A DNA stretch of 6,046 nucleotides, from positions 1-6,046 of the forward strand of contig PAFH01000026.1 in NCBI GenBank assembly GCA_002704145.1, written 5' to 3'. The notes beneath the pieces were generated by a model that was not told the DNA's origin, made no database searches, and worked only from the letters and a program-made list of their open reading frames with translations. The position numbers and the translations under genes are program-made. Shown here piece by piece: positions 1 through 5,992 of the stretch. This DNA comes from Pelagibacteraceae bacterium. GTDB lineage: Bacteria > Pseudomonadota > Alphaproteobacteria > Pelagibacterales > Pelagibacteraceae. Each line of letters starts with the position of its first letter. Within the stretch, counting starts at the first letter, position 1.

Positions 1-1592
1 GGTTTTGGTGCTAAACCGACTATCATACCCTCGTATACTGGATCATTATGAGTTACAAACATTTCTCCTCTAGCCTGAAGATTGAATATTGCAAATGCAA
101 CTGCTTTTCCGTTTTCCATAGAAATTAAAGCACCATTTCTTCTTCCTTCCATATCTCCAGAATATTCTCCATAGGAATGAAAAATTCTATTAATTACACC
201 GGTCCCTTTAGTTAATGTTAAGAATCTACTTGTATAACCCATTAAACCTCTAGTTGGTGCGTGAAAAATCAATCTTTTTTTATTTTTACCCGTATCTTTT
301 AGTTCGATTAATTTACCTTTTCTTCTGTTCATTGAGTCAATAATCCTAGATGAAAACTCTTCTTCTAAGTCCATTGTAATTTCTTCTAAAGGCTCTAATT
401 TATTTCCTTGTTTATCTTTTTGAAATAAAACTTTTGGTGGACTTACAGTCATCTCGAATCCTTCTCTTCTCATTTGTGTAAGTAAAATTTCTAACATTAA
501 TTCTCCCCGTCCACTTATTATGAAGGCATCTTTACTCTCGTTTTCATCAAAGGATATTCCTACATTGTTTTCTGCCTCTAAAATTAATCTTTCCCTTATT
601 TGTGTACTTGTTAATTTTTTACCTTCAGTGCCTGCAAGAGGAGAACTATTAACAGTAATAGTTATAGACATTGTTGGGGGGTCGATCGGTGTTGCGTCTA
701 TAGGATCATTTACGTCTAAATCACAAATTGTGTCTGCGACGTTTGCTTTTTCTAAACCAGCAATTATAACAATATCTCCTGCCTCTCCTTTCTCTATAGG
801 TACCTTTTTTGTTCCTTCATACCTAAAAATTTTTGTTAATCTTCCCTCGTCAATCTTTTTACCTTTAAGATCAATAGCTTTAATTTGTTGATTTGCCTTA
901 GCAGTGCCCTGAGCAATTCTACCAATTAAACTTCTTCCTAAAAAACTATCAGCGTAAAGCAATGTAGATAACATTGCAAAAGGTTTAGCCCTATCAAATT
1001 TTGCCGGTTTTACTTTTTCTATAATTAAATCTAACAAAGGATTTAAATTTTCTCTAACACCATCTATATCTTTGCTAGCCCAACCTGATCTTCCACTTGC
1101 ATAAAGCACTGGAAAATCTAATTGTTCTTCGTTAGCATCTAAACTGACAAATAAATCAAAAGTTTCGTCTAAAACTTCATTGGCCCTTTGATCAGATTTA
1201 TCTAATTTATTTATAACTACTATTGGTTTTAAACCTTGTTTAAGAGCTTTAGATAAGACAAATTTAGTTTGGGGCATTACTCCTTCTGAAGAGTCTATTA
1301 ATAACAGAGCTCCATCGGCCATATGTAAAACTCTTTCTACTTCAGCAGCAAAATCTCTATGGCCTGGTGTGTCTATAATATTTATTCTTGAATTTTTCCA
1401 ATTAATAGAAGTAGGTTTTGCTAATATCGTTATACCTCTTTCCTTTTCTAATTCTCCAGAGTCCATAACTCTTTCTTCAACAAATTCATTTTCTCTAAAC
1501 AAACCACTTTGCTTCATTAAATTATCGATCAAAGTAGTTTTTCCATGATCTACGTGGGCAATGATAGTTATATTTATAATTGAATTATCCAT
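1..1592 (-). CDS. typA: TypA/BipA ribosome-associated translational GTPase, 3' end cut by window
   Basis: Translational GTPase of the TypA/BipA family, which binds the ribosome and is known in other bacteria for ribosome assembly and growth at low temperature or under stress. 530 codons are visible, against about 600 residues for the family; the C-terminal end lies beyond the window. Visible G motifs are AHVDHGKT (residues 12-19), ERGITI (51-56), DTPGH (74-78) and NKLD (128-131). An SGRGELMLEIL stretch (360-370) and PTRGLMGY (446-453) follow, typical of the EF-G-like domains and the TypA-specific C-terminal domain. The ATG at 1592-1590 is fixed by an in-frame TAA directly upstream. It lies only 5 bases after the encoded CCA of tRNA-fMet, so there is no room for a Shine-Dalgarno site outside the tRNA. 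Oddities are GHRDFAAEVER in switch II, where the family usually has GHADFGGEVER, and GLAPK after YEGMIV, where a GxxSRxND-like stretch is usual. Family assignment is secure. Confidence 0.96.
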   Translation of the reverse strand, partial: MDNSIINITIIAHVDHGKTTLIDNLMKQSGLFRENEFVEERVMDSGELEKERGITILAKPTSINWKNSRINIIDTPGHRDFAAEVERVLHMADGALLLIDSSEGVMPQTKFVLSKALKQGLKPIVVINKLDKSDQRANEVLDETFDLFVSLDANEEQLDFPVLYASGRSGWASKDIDGVRENLNPLLDLIIEKVKPAKFDRAKPFAMLSTLLYADSFLGRSLIGRIAQGTAKANQQIKAIDLKGKKIDEGRLTKIFRYEGTKKVPIEKGEAGDIVIIAGLEKANVADTICDLDVNDPIDATPIDPPTMSITITVNSSPLAGTEGKKLTSTQIRERLILEAENNVGISFDENESKDAFIISGRGELMLEILLTQMRREGFEMTVSPPKVLFQKDKQGNKLEPLEEITMDLEEEFSSRIIDSMNRRKGKLIELKDTGKNKKRLIFHAPTRGLMGYTSRFLTLTKGTGVINRIFHSYGEYSGDMEGRRNGALISMENGKAVAFAIFNLQARGEMFVTHNDPVYEGMIVGLAPK

Positions 1593-1597
1593 TTATT

Positions 1598-1674
<77 letters not shown>

Positions 1675-1679
1675 ATGAA

Positions 1680-1883
1680 TTACGCCTTTTTAATATTTAT
1701 TGCTTGGAGTTTATTTTTTTCTTCCCTAATGTCGAATTTTATTTTTTGTTCTTCCTTTAATACTCTTAATTTTGAATCTTCTAAAGCAGAAACGTGAAGA
1801 AATATATCTTTTTTTGTCTCGTCATCAGTAATGAATCCGTAACCTTTTTTTGAATTAAACCATTTAACTTTCCCAGAAGGCAT
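1680..1883 (-). CDS. Cold-shock domain protein, CspA family
   Basis: A 67-residue single-domain cold-shock (OB-fold) protein, expected to bind single-stranded RNA or DNA in the cytoplasm and to melt mRNA structure. It carries the RNP1 motif KGYGFIT (residues 13-19), the RNP2-like motif DIFLH (26-30) and the family's SGKVKWFN opening. A longer reading from an ATG at 1907 would add eight residues. I prefer the ATG at 1883 because GAGAGGAG lies five bases before it and because the family normally begins MxxGxVKWFN. The gene lies 27 bases after the rpsU stop, and its own stop is only 5 bases before tRNA-fMet. RNase P processing should therefore leave this mRNA with almost no 3' UTR. The paralogue cannot be named from sequence alone, so no symbol is given. 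Confidence 0.95.
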   Translation of the reverse strand: MPSGKVKWFNSKKGYGFITDDETKKDIFLHVSALEDSKLRVLKEEQKIKFDIREEKNKLQAINIKKA

Positions 1884-1888
1884 TTTTT

Positions 1889-1896
1889 CTCCTCTC
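1889..1896 (-). promoter_or_regulatory. Shine-Dalgarno site of the cold-shock gene
   Basis: GAGAGGAG on the minus strand, followed by five A residues and then the ATG at 1883. It is one of only two strong Shine-Dalgarno sites in the window, and it decides the choice of the ATG at 1883 over the upstream in-frame ATG at 1907. Confidence 0.8.
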
Positions 1897-1910
1897 ATTT
1901 TTAACATTAA

Positions 1911-2105
1911 TTAGTATCTATTTTTTAGTTTTTGGAGTTTTTTTATTCTTTTGAGATTTTCAGTTTGAACTCTCTTTTTCTTTTCAGATGGTTTTTCATA
2001 AGTACTTTTCATCTTCATAACTTTAAAAAAACCTTCTTTCTGAAGTTTTCTTTTCAAAACTCGTATTGCTTGTTCAACGTTGTTATCTTTTACGTCTATT
2101 TTAAT
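1911..2105 (-). CDS. rpsU: 30S ribosomal protein S21, apparent AUU start codon
   Basis: Small-subunit protein bS21, which sits near the mRNA exit and anti-Shine-Dalgarno region and helps initiation. Read from the ATT at 2105 it has 64 residues, within the usual range. It shows the family pattern: DVKDNNVEQAIRVLKRKLQK near the N-terminus, GFFKVMK, then YEKPSEKKK and a very basic tail. There is no ATG, GTG or TTG in frame before the conserved region: going upstream from ATT the codons are TTT, GAT, GAG, CAG and then the stop TAA. The ATT sits five bases after a perfect AGGAGG, and starting there places the N-terminus where relatives begin, so AUU is the most likely start. The next in-frame TTG (codon 17) or ATG would remove conserved residues. 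A single-base sequencing error (ATG read as ATT) remains possible. The gene is 50 bases after the DUF1013 gene. Confidence 0.9.
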   Translation of the reverse strand: MKIDVKDNNVEQAIRVLKRKLQKEGFFKVMKMKSTYEKPSEKKKRVQTENLKRIKKLQKLKNRY

Positions 2106-2110
2106 AAAAT

Positions 2111-2116
2111 CCTCCT
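2111..2116 (-). promoter_or_regulatory. Strong Shine-Dalgarno site of rpsU
   Basis: AGGAGG on the minus strand, five bases (ATTTT) before the ATT at 2105-2103. It is the best Shine-Dalgarno match in the window and the main reason to accept AUU as the rpsU start. A strong site is what a weak start codon would be expected to need. Confidence 0.85.
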
Positions 2117-2155
2117 GTTAATTTTAAGTTTGTTATCATTTGCTTCATTGATTGT

Positions 2156-2740
2156 CTAGGCCGAAGCAGCCTGAGCTTTTTTTTCTTCTCTAATTTTAGC
2201 TTTTTTTTCTCTTTCAACTCTTCTTTGAGCTTTTTCTAGACTTTTTTGAAAAGCTTCTTGGGTACAAAGAGCTAAAATTACAGGATCTCTTGGTTTAAGA
2301 TTAGAAAAATTCCAATAACTTCTTTTTCGTATTAATGAAACCGTGCCTTTTGTACTTCCAACTAATTTAGAAATTTGACCATCTGTTAGTTCTGATGCAT
2401 TTTTACATAACCATAAAATTGCATCTGGTCTATCTTGTCTTTTAGATAAAGGAGTATACTTAGGTTTTTTTCTCTCTTTTATTTCAACCTTATCAACTTT
2501 TTTTAGCAAACTTAATTTTTTTTCTGGATTTTTTGAACACTCTTCCACTTCTTCTCTCGATAGCTGTCCTGCTAAAATAGGATTATATGCTTTAATGCCT
2601 TTAGCAACATCTCCATCAGCAATTCCTTTTATTTCAAGTTCGTGTAAATTACAAAATTCCGCTATTTGTTTAAACGTAAGAGTAGTGTTTTCTACCAACC
2701 AAACAGCTGTTGCTTTTGGCATAAATGGTGATTCTGTCAT
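2156..2740 (-). CDS. DUF1013 family protein, TrcR-like transcriptional regulator
   Basis: A 194-residue protein matching the DUF1013 family, which as far as I know is confined to Alphaproteobacteria and has been linked to cell-cycle transcription under the name TrcR. Conserved-looking blocks are MPKATAVWLVENT (7-19), QIAEFCNLHELEIKGIADGD (25-44), and RQDRPDAILWL followed by LTDGQISKLVGSTKGTVSLI (101-137). The first and third blocks resemble helix-turn-helix units, which fits DNA or RNA polymerase binding. The C-terminus (about 162-192) is a charged helix rich in K, R and E. No signal peptide or membrane segment is seen. The ATG at 2740 is three bases after the rpmE stop, with no Shine-Dalgarno site, suggesting translational coupling; a second Met (residue 7) just before the conserved block is an alternative start. 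Family membership is firm; the regulatory role is taken from the family. Confidence 0.9.
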   Translation of the reverse strand: MTESPFMPKATAVWLVENTTLTFKQIAEFCNLHELEIKGIADGDVAKGIKAYNPILAGQLSREEVEECSKNPEKKLSLLKKVDKVEIKERKKPKYTPLSKRQDRPDAILWLCKNASELTDGQISKLVGSTKGTVSLIRKRSYWNFSNLKPRDPVILALCTQEAFQKSLEKAQRRVEREKKAKIREEKKAQAASA

Positions 2741-2743
2741 AAA

Positions 2744-2968
2744 TTATTTTTTTTTTCTAAGGTTGCTAAATTTTTTATTGTATTTACTTACTCTTCCTTT
2801 GTCCAAGATCTTTTGTGCTCCACCCGTCCAAGCGTAGTGAGACTTAGGGTCTATATCTAATTTTAAAGTATCATTTTCTTTACCCCAAGTTGATCTAGTT
2901 TCAAATTCACTACCATCGGTCATTACAACTTTTATTTTATGATAGTCAGGATGTATGTTTTTTTTCAT
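2744..2968 (-). CDS. rpmE: 50S ribosomal protein L31, cysteine-free type
   Basis: Large-subunit protein bL31, which bridges the two subunits. The 74 residues include [10 protein letters not shown] at the start, VVMTDGSEF (14-22), and [14 protein letters not shown] (37-50) followed by a basic tail; these are typical of alphaproteobacterial L31. There is no cysteine at all, so this is the zinc-free form without the CxxC pair found in many L31 proteins. The last codons form an A10 run (2747-2756) directly before TAA, and the stop is three bases before the DUF1013 gene. No Shine-Dalgarno site precedes the ATG. A TATAAT 9 bases upstream of the ATG could place transcription start almost at the start codon. 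Confidence 0.95.
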   Translation of the reverse strand: MKKNIHPDYHKIKVVMTDGSEFETRSTWGKENDTLKLDIDPKSHYAWTGGAQKILDKGRVSKYNKKFSNLRKKK

Positions 2969-2977
2969 GATGCGATT

Positions 2978-2983
2978 ATTATA
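2978..2983 (-). promoter_or_regulatory. Possible -10 element ahead of rpmE
   Basis: A perfect TATAAT on the minus strand in the 28-base gap between suhB and rpmE. The expected start of transcription, about seven bases on, falls near 2971, only a few bases before the rpmE ATG at 2968. The best upstream hexamer, TTGAGT (2999-3004), gives a short 15-base spacer. In DNA this AT-rich such a match can arise by chance, so this is a weak call. Confidence 0.25.
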
Positions 2984-2996
2984 TTATTAAAGCAAC

Positions 2997-3797
2997 TTAC
3001 TCAATATTTTTTTTAACAATTAAATCGGTTAATTGACTATGGATATTAGAATTTGAAGCCAAAATGTTCTTTTTTAATGGGGCGTTATTGTCTGGTTCAA
3101 AAAAATTTAAAAATCCACCTGCCTCTTTTAAGATAATTATACCAGCTGCGATATCCCAATAATTTAGTTCTCTTTGCCAATAGCCATCAAATCTACCACA
3201 CGCTACATACGCCATATCTAAAGCAGCACTTCCAAATTTTCTAACATTAGATACATGCTTAGAAACATTGACATATTCCGAAAAAATTTTATCTTTAATT
3301 TTACTTGCGTGTTTTGGTCCACCTGTTACTAGAAGAGCATCTCTAATATTTTTTTTATTTGAAACTCTTATTCTTGAATTATTTAGATATGCTCCATTAC
3401 CTTTTTCAGCACAAAACATTTCATTCATTATTGGATTAAAAATTACTCCACACTTAATTTCATTTTCTTCTTCATATCCTATAGAAATCGCAAATTGAGG
3501 AATACCATTTAAAAAATTCATGGTTCCATCTATTGGATCTATTATCCATCTATTCTTAATATTTGATTTATTTATTATTCCAGTTTCCTCAGTTATAATT
3601 CCATAGTCTGGATGAGCTTTTTGCAATTCCTCAATTAAAATTCTTTCAGTTCTTTTATCTGCTGAAGATACGAAATCTCCTGGGCCTTTAGTAGAAACTT
3701 GCAAATTATCTACCTCTCCATAGTCTCTAATTAAAGGTCTCGAGGCTTTCATACATGCCTTGGTGATAATATTCATGTGGGGAGAGTTTAATCTCAT
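2997..3797 (-). CDS. suhB: Inositol monophosphatase family protein, SuhB-like
   Basis: A 266-residue member of the Mg2+-dependent inositol monophosphatase family. Metal-binding and catalytic motifs are all present: GDFVSSADKRTE (40-51), ITEETG around E70, WIIDPIDGTMNF (84-95; D87, D90, T92) and WDIAAG (214-219) followed by EAGG. The expected activity is removal of phosphate from myo-inositol phosphate or related sugar phosphates; SuhB in E. coli also acts in rRNA transcription antitermination, which suits the translation-rich neighbourhood, but nothing here proves either role. The ATG overlaps the efp stop by one base (TAATG), implying translational coupling, and the N-terminus starting RLNSPHMNIITKA resembles alphaproteobacterial SuhB proteins. 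The usual GEE is TEE here, keeping the key glutamate. Family is secure; the exact substrate is unknown. Confidence 0.92.
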   Translation of the reverse strand: MRLNSPHMNIITKACMKASRPLIRDYGEVDNLQVSTKGPGDFVSSADKRTERILIEELQKAHPDYGIITEETGIINKSNIKNRWIIDPIDGTMNFLNGIPQFAISIGYEEENEIKCGVIFNPIMNEMFCAEKGNGAYLNNSRIRVSNKKNIRDALLVTGGPKHASKIKDKIFSEYVNVSKHVSNVRKFGSAALDMAYVACGRFDGYWQRELNYWDIAAGIIILKEAGGFLNFFEPDNNAPLKKNILASNSNIHSQLTDLIVKKNIE

Positions 3798-4360
3798 TAA
3801 TTAACTCTCTTAACATATTCTAAGGTACGGGTGTCTAATACAATTTTTTCACCACTCTCTAAAAAAGGAGGTACGTCAACTTTAATTCCACAATCTAATA
3901 TCGCCGGCTTATAGGAAGAAGAAGCTGTTTGATTTTTTATAGCGGCATCAGTGCTTTCAATAATACACTCAATATTATTCGGAAGATCTACAGCAATAGG
4001 TTTTTCTTCCATAAAGGAAATTGTAACTTCGAGACTCTCTTTAAGAAGTTTACACTTTTCACCAGTTAGTGATTTTGGAATTTCGACTTGTTCAAAAGTC
4101 TTATTATCCATAAAATGACAATTTTCTCCGTCTATGTATAAAAAATTAAATTTTTTTTCATTTAATTCTGCTTTTTCAACTGTTTCATTTGATCTAAATC
4201 TTTCATTTAATTTTGTACCTCTGATAACACTTTTTAATTCTACTTGATTGAAAGCTCCACCCTTTCCAGGTTTAACATGCTGTGTTTTTAAAACATTCCA
4301 GTAATCATTTTTATGTTCAATAATCATTCCAGGTTTTATTTCGATAGCGGTTATTTTCAT
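3797..4360 (-). CDS. efp: Translation elongation factor P
   Basis: EF-P, the tRNA-shaped factor that relieves ribosome stalling at consecutive prolines. At 187 residues it is full length, with the N-terminal KOW-like domain (about 1-65) and two OB-fold domains (about 68-125 and 130-187). The loop HVKPGKGGAF (28-37) carries lysine 33 at the tip, the equivalent of E. coli K34 that is beta-lysylated by EpmA/EpmB in many proteobacteria. Other family marks are FMDNKTFEQ (83-91) and the closing DTRTLEYVKRV. The modification genes are not in this window. The ATG at 4360 makes a four-base ATGA overlap with the reconstructed thiE stop, and the TAA overlaps the suhB ATG by one base, so efp is embedded in a tightly coupled run. 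No strong Shine-Dalgarno site is visible. Confidence 0.97.
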   Translation of the reverse strand: MKITAIEIKPGMIIEHKNDYWNVLKTQHVKPGKGGAFNQVELKSVIRGTKLNERFRSNETVEKAELNEKKFNFLYIDGENCHFMDNKTFEQVEIPKSLTGEKCKLLKESLEVTISFMEEKPIAVDLPNNIECIIESTDAAIKNQTASSSYKPAILDCGIKVDVPPFLESGEKIVLDTRTLEYVKRVN

Positions 4361-4507
4361 TTAAATTTTCTTATTGCAATTTCTGGTTTTAATTTTGGGT
4401 TATCCCAAATATAGCTTGATATTGCAATATATTTTGCACCAGATTTAATAAACTTTTTGTAGTTTGAGTCATTAATTCCTCCAATTGCAACAATTGGTTT
4501 TTTAATA

Positions 4508-4516
4508 TTTTTTTTT
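4508..4516 (-). repeat. A9 homopolymer at the second thiE frame break
   Basis: Nine A residues on the coding strand after GCG. As written the frame runs AAA AAA AAA TAT TAA and stops. With eight A residues it reads on as AKKNIKKPIVAIGG, which is the expected ThiE C-terminal region. Confidence 0.95.
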
Positions 4517-4923
4517 CGCCCATTTTAAAATATTCATATTTGCTCTTTTAGCGTTTGGTTTTAGTTTTGACTTATAAAAAGAACCGAAGGCTAAATAATC
4601 AGCTTTATTCTGAACTGCAATTTTGGCTAATAATTTCGAATTATGACAAGTCACGCCAATAATCCTTTTTTTTAGATATTTCTTTGAATTAATAATAGAA
4701 CCGTCTTTTTGACCCAAATGACATCCATCAGCATTAATAATTTTTGAAATACTGGGATGATCATTAATTATAAGCTTAACCTTATATTTTTTTGTAATTT
4801 TTCTTATTTCTGTAGCAACTTTAATAATATTCACTTTTTTTATTTTTTTTAACCTTAGTTGAAAAAACTTTACATTATTAACTGACAAAACTTTTGTTAA
4901 ATCTTCGTAAAAACCTTTGTAAA

Positions 4924-4932
4924 TTTTTTTTT
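4924..4932 (-). repeat. A9 homopolymer at the first thiE frame break
   Basis: Nine A residues on the coding strand after TCTCC. As written, the frame from the TTG at 4961 loses ThiE similarity here. With eight A residues LISP is followed by KKIYKGFYEDL and continues in the main ThiE frame. Confidence 0.95.
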
Positions 4933-4966
4933 GGAGAGATTAAATATACGAACTTCTTCAAGGTAA

Positions 4967-5983
4967 CTAAGCTACAGCTTCTTTTTCTAAATTTTCGGAC
5001 CATTCTCCTTTTGAAGAAAGTCCATTCATTTTAGCTCTATGGTCAAAAGCTTTTTGTATTTTGTTTTGGTTATTTTGATCATTACCAAAAGCTTTTAATG
5101 CACTTGCCTGTAACCCCCTACCATAGGAGAAAGTAATTAAAAAATTTGTGTTATTAATCTTATTTATTTCATTTAGGTTTTTGCTTGCTTCTATTTCTGA
5201 TTGTCCTCCGGATAAAAAGGCTATTCCAGGTACATCACTAGGAACATTCTTTATTAGACAATCTAATGTTTTTTTTGCTATCTCCTCAGAGCTTGATTTT
5301 TTTGTTGAACTAGAGCCGGGAATAATCATATTTGGTTTTAAGACCGTTCCTTTTAAATCAATTTTATGATTTTCAAGTTCATTGTAGCATTCATTTAACA
5401 CGTCAGTTGTGACTTGGTAACATTCATCAATATCATGAGATCCATCCATTAATACTTCAGGTTCTACTATTGGAACCATATTCGCTTCTTGCACAAGAGC
5501 AGCATATCTGGCAAGAGCATGGGCATTTGACTTTATCGATTGAGCTGATGGAAGCTTATTTCCAATTTTATAAACAGCCCTCCATTTTGTAAATCTCGCT
5601 CCAAGTTCATAATATTCTTTCAATCTTTCTCTAAGTCCGTCTAAGCCTTCTGTTATAGTTTCTTCCGAGGAGCCTGCTAAAGGTTTAGCACCTTTATCAA
5701 CTTTAATTCCTGGAATTGCTTCATTCTTTGAAATTAGTTCGGGGACAGTTGGTCCAACTGTGGTTTTTTGTTTTATAGTTTCGTCAAAAAGAATAACTCC
5801 TCCAATATAATTTTTCATAGCTTTTGAACTAAAAAGCGTTTGTCTAAAAATTAATCTATTTTTTTCAGTATTTTCTACGTTTATACTTTTAAATCTTTTT
5901 GCTATAGTCCCAGTGCTTTCATCCGCTGCTAGTATTCCTTTACCTTTAGCACACATTTTTTTTGCAATTTCTTCTAAAGTCAT
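4967..5983 (-). CDS. Fructose-bisphosphate aldolase, class I (Schiff-base type)
   Basis: Interconverts fructose 1,6-bisphosphate with dihydroxyacetone phosphate and glyceraldehyde 3-phosphate in cytoplasmic glycolysis/gluconeogenesis. The 338 residues match the eukaryote-like class I family rather than the zinc-dependent class II enzyme. Motifs are GILAADESTGTIAKR (16-30, D21), FTKWRAVYKIG (131-141, K133), VEPEVLMDGSHD (173-184, E174), KGTVLKPNM (211-219, with K216 as the Schiff-base lysine), FLSGGQSE (256-263) and FSYGRGLQAS (285-294). The protein ends about where the flexible tail begins in animal aldolases and has no C-terminal tyrosine. The ATG at 5983 is nine bases after the pgk stop, without a visible Shine-Dalgarno site, and the thiE-like gene follows five bases after its stop. 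Adjacency to pgk supports a role in central carbon metabolism, with gluconeogenesis as likely as glycolysis. Confidence 0.96.
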   Translation of the reverse strand: MTLEEIAKKMCAKGKGILAADESTGTIAKRFKSINVENTEKNRLIFRQTLFSSKAMKNYIGGVILFDETIKQKTTVGPTVPELISKNEAIPGIKVDKGAKPLAGSSEETITEGLDGLRERLKEYYELGARFTKWRAVYKIGNKLPSAQSIKSNAHALARYAALVQEANMVPIVEPEVLMDGSHDIDECYQVTTDVLNECYNELENHKIDLKGTVLKPNMIIPGSSSTKKSSSEEIAKKTLDCLIKNVPSDVPGIAFLSGGQSEIEASKNLNEINKINNTNFLITFSYGRGLQASALKAFGNDQNNQNKIQKAFDHRAKMNGLSSKGEWSENLEKEAVA

Positions 5984-5992
5984 AGCAGATAT

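Larger units (their letters stand above)
4357..4961 (-). pseudogene. thiE: Thiamin-phosphate synthase-like gene, split over frames at two A9 tracts
   Basis: ThiE joins the HMP pyrophosphate and thiazole phosphate halves of thiamin. The sequence reads in three segments. Frame 1 starts at a TTG (4961), five bases after the fba stop, and gives KKFVYLISPKK. Frame 2 gives IYKGFYEDL, FFQLRLKK, INDHPSISKIINADGCHLGQ, IIGVTCHNSK and ADYLAFGSF. Frame 3 gives KPIVAIGGIN and ends at a TGA that overlaps the efp ATG (ATGA). Both joins fall on A9 runs (4924-4932 and 4508-4516), and removing one A from each restores a 200-residue protein, normal for the family. As written, frame 2 alone is open only from a TTG at 4888 to a stop at 4502, and lacks both the N-terminal strand and the phosphate-binding IGGIN loop. 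It may be sequencing error, real decay, or a gene rescued by slippage. The ThiE family is clear; whether it is functional is not. Confidence 0.85.

Noticed and set aside
520..891. Plus-strand 123-codon open frame
   Set aside because: It is antisense to typA, whose frame is fully open here with conserved GTPase-family motifs. The plus-strand product resembles nothing and is a shadow.
1884..1907. Eight-residue N-terminal extension of the cold-shock protein (MLKMRGEK)
   Set aside because: The Shine-Dalgarno site lies inside this stretch, and the family begins at MPSGKVKWFN.
1932..2159. Plus-strand 75-codon open frame
   Set aside because: It lies opposite rpsU, which encodes a clear S21; its Phe/Leu-rich product is the usual reverse reading of a Lys/Glu-rich gene.
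2500..2530. Many T8-like runs on the plus strand that look like terminator tails
   Set aside because: All genes are read from the minus strand, where these are A runs coding for lysine; none follows a GC-rich hairpin in the transcribed sense.
2595..2837. Plus-strand 80-codon open frame
   Set aside because: It spans the antisense of the DUF1013 gene and rpmE, both well supported.
3268..3498. Plus-strand 76-codon open frame
   Set aside because: Antisense of suhB, with no family resemblance or start signal.
4502..4888. The 128-codon minus-strand frame taken as a complete short gene
   Set aside because: It starts at an internal TTG within ThiE similarity and ends at the second A9 tract, while the missing N- and C-terminal ThiE parts lie directly alongside in other frames.
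5148..5369. Plus-strand 73-codon open frame
   Set aside because: Antisense of the aldolase active-site region; a shadow.
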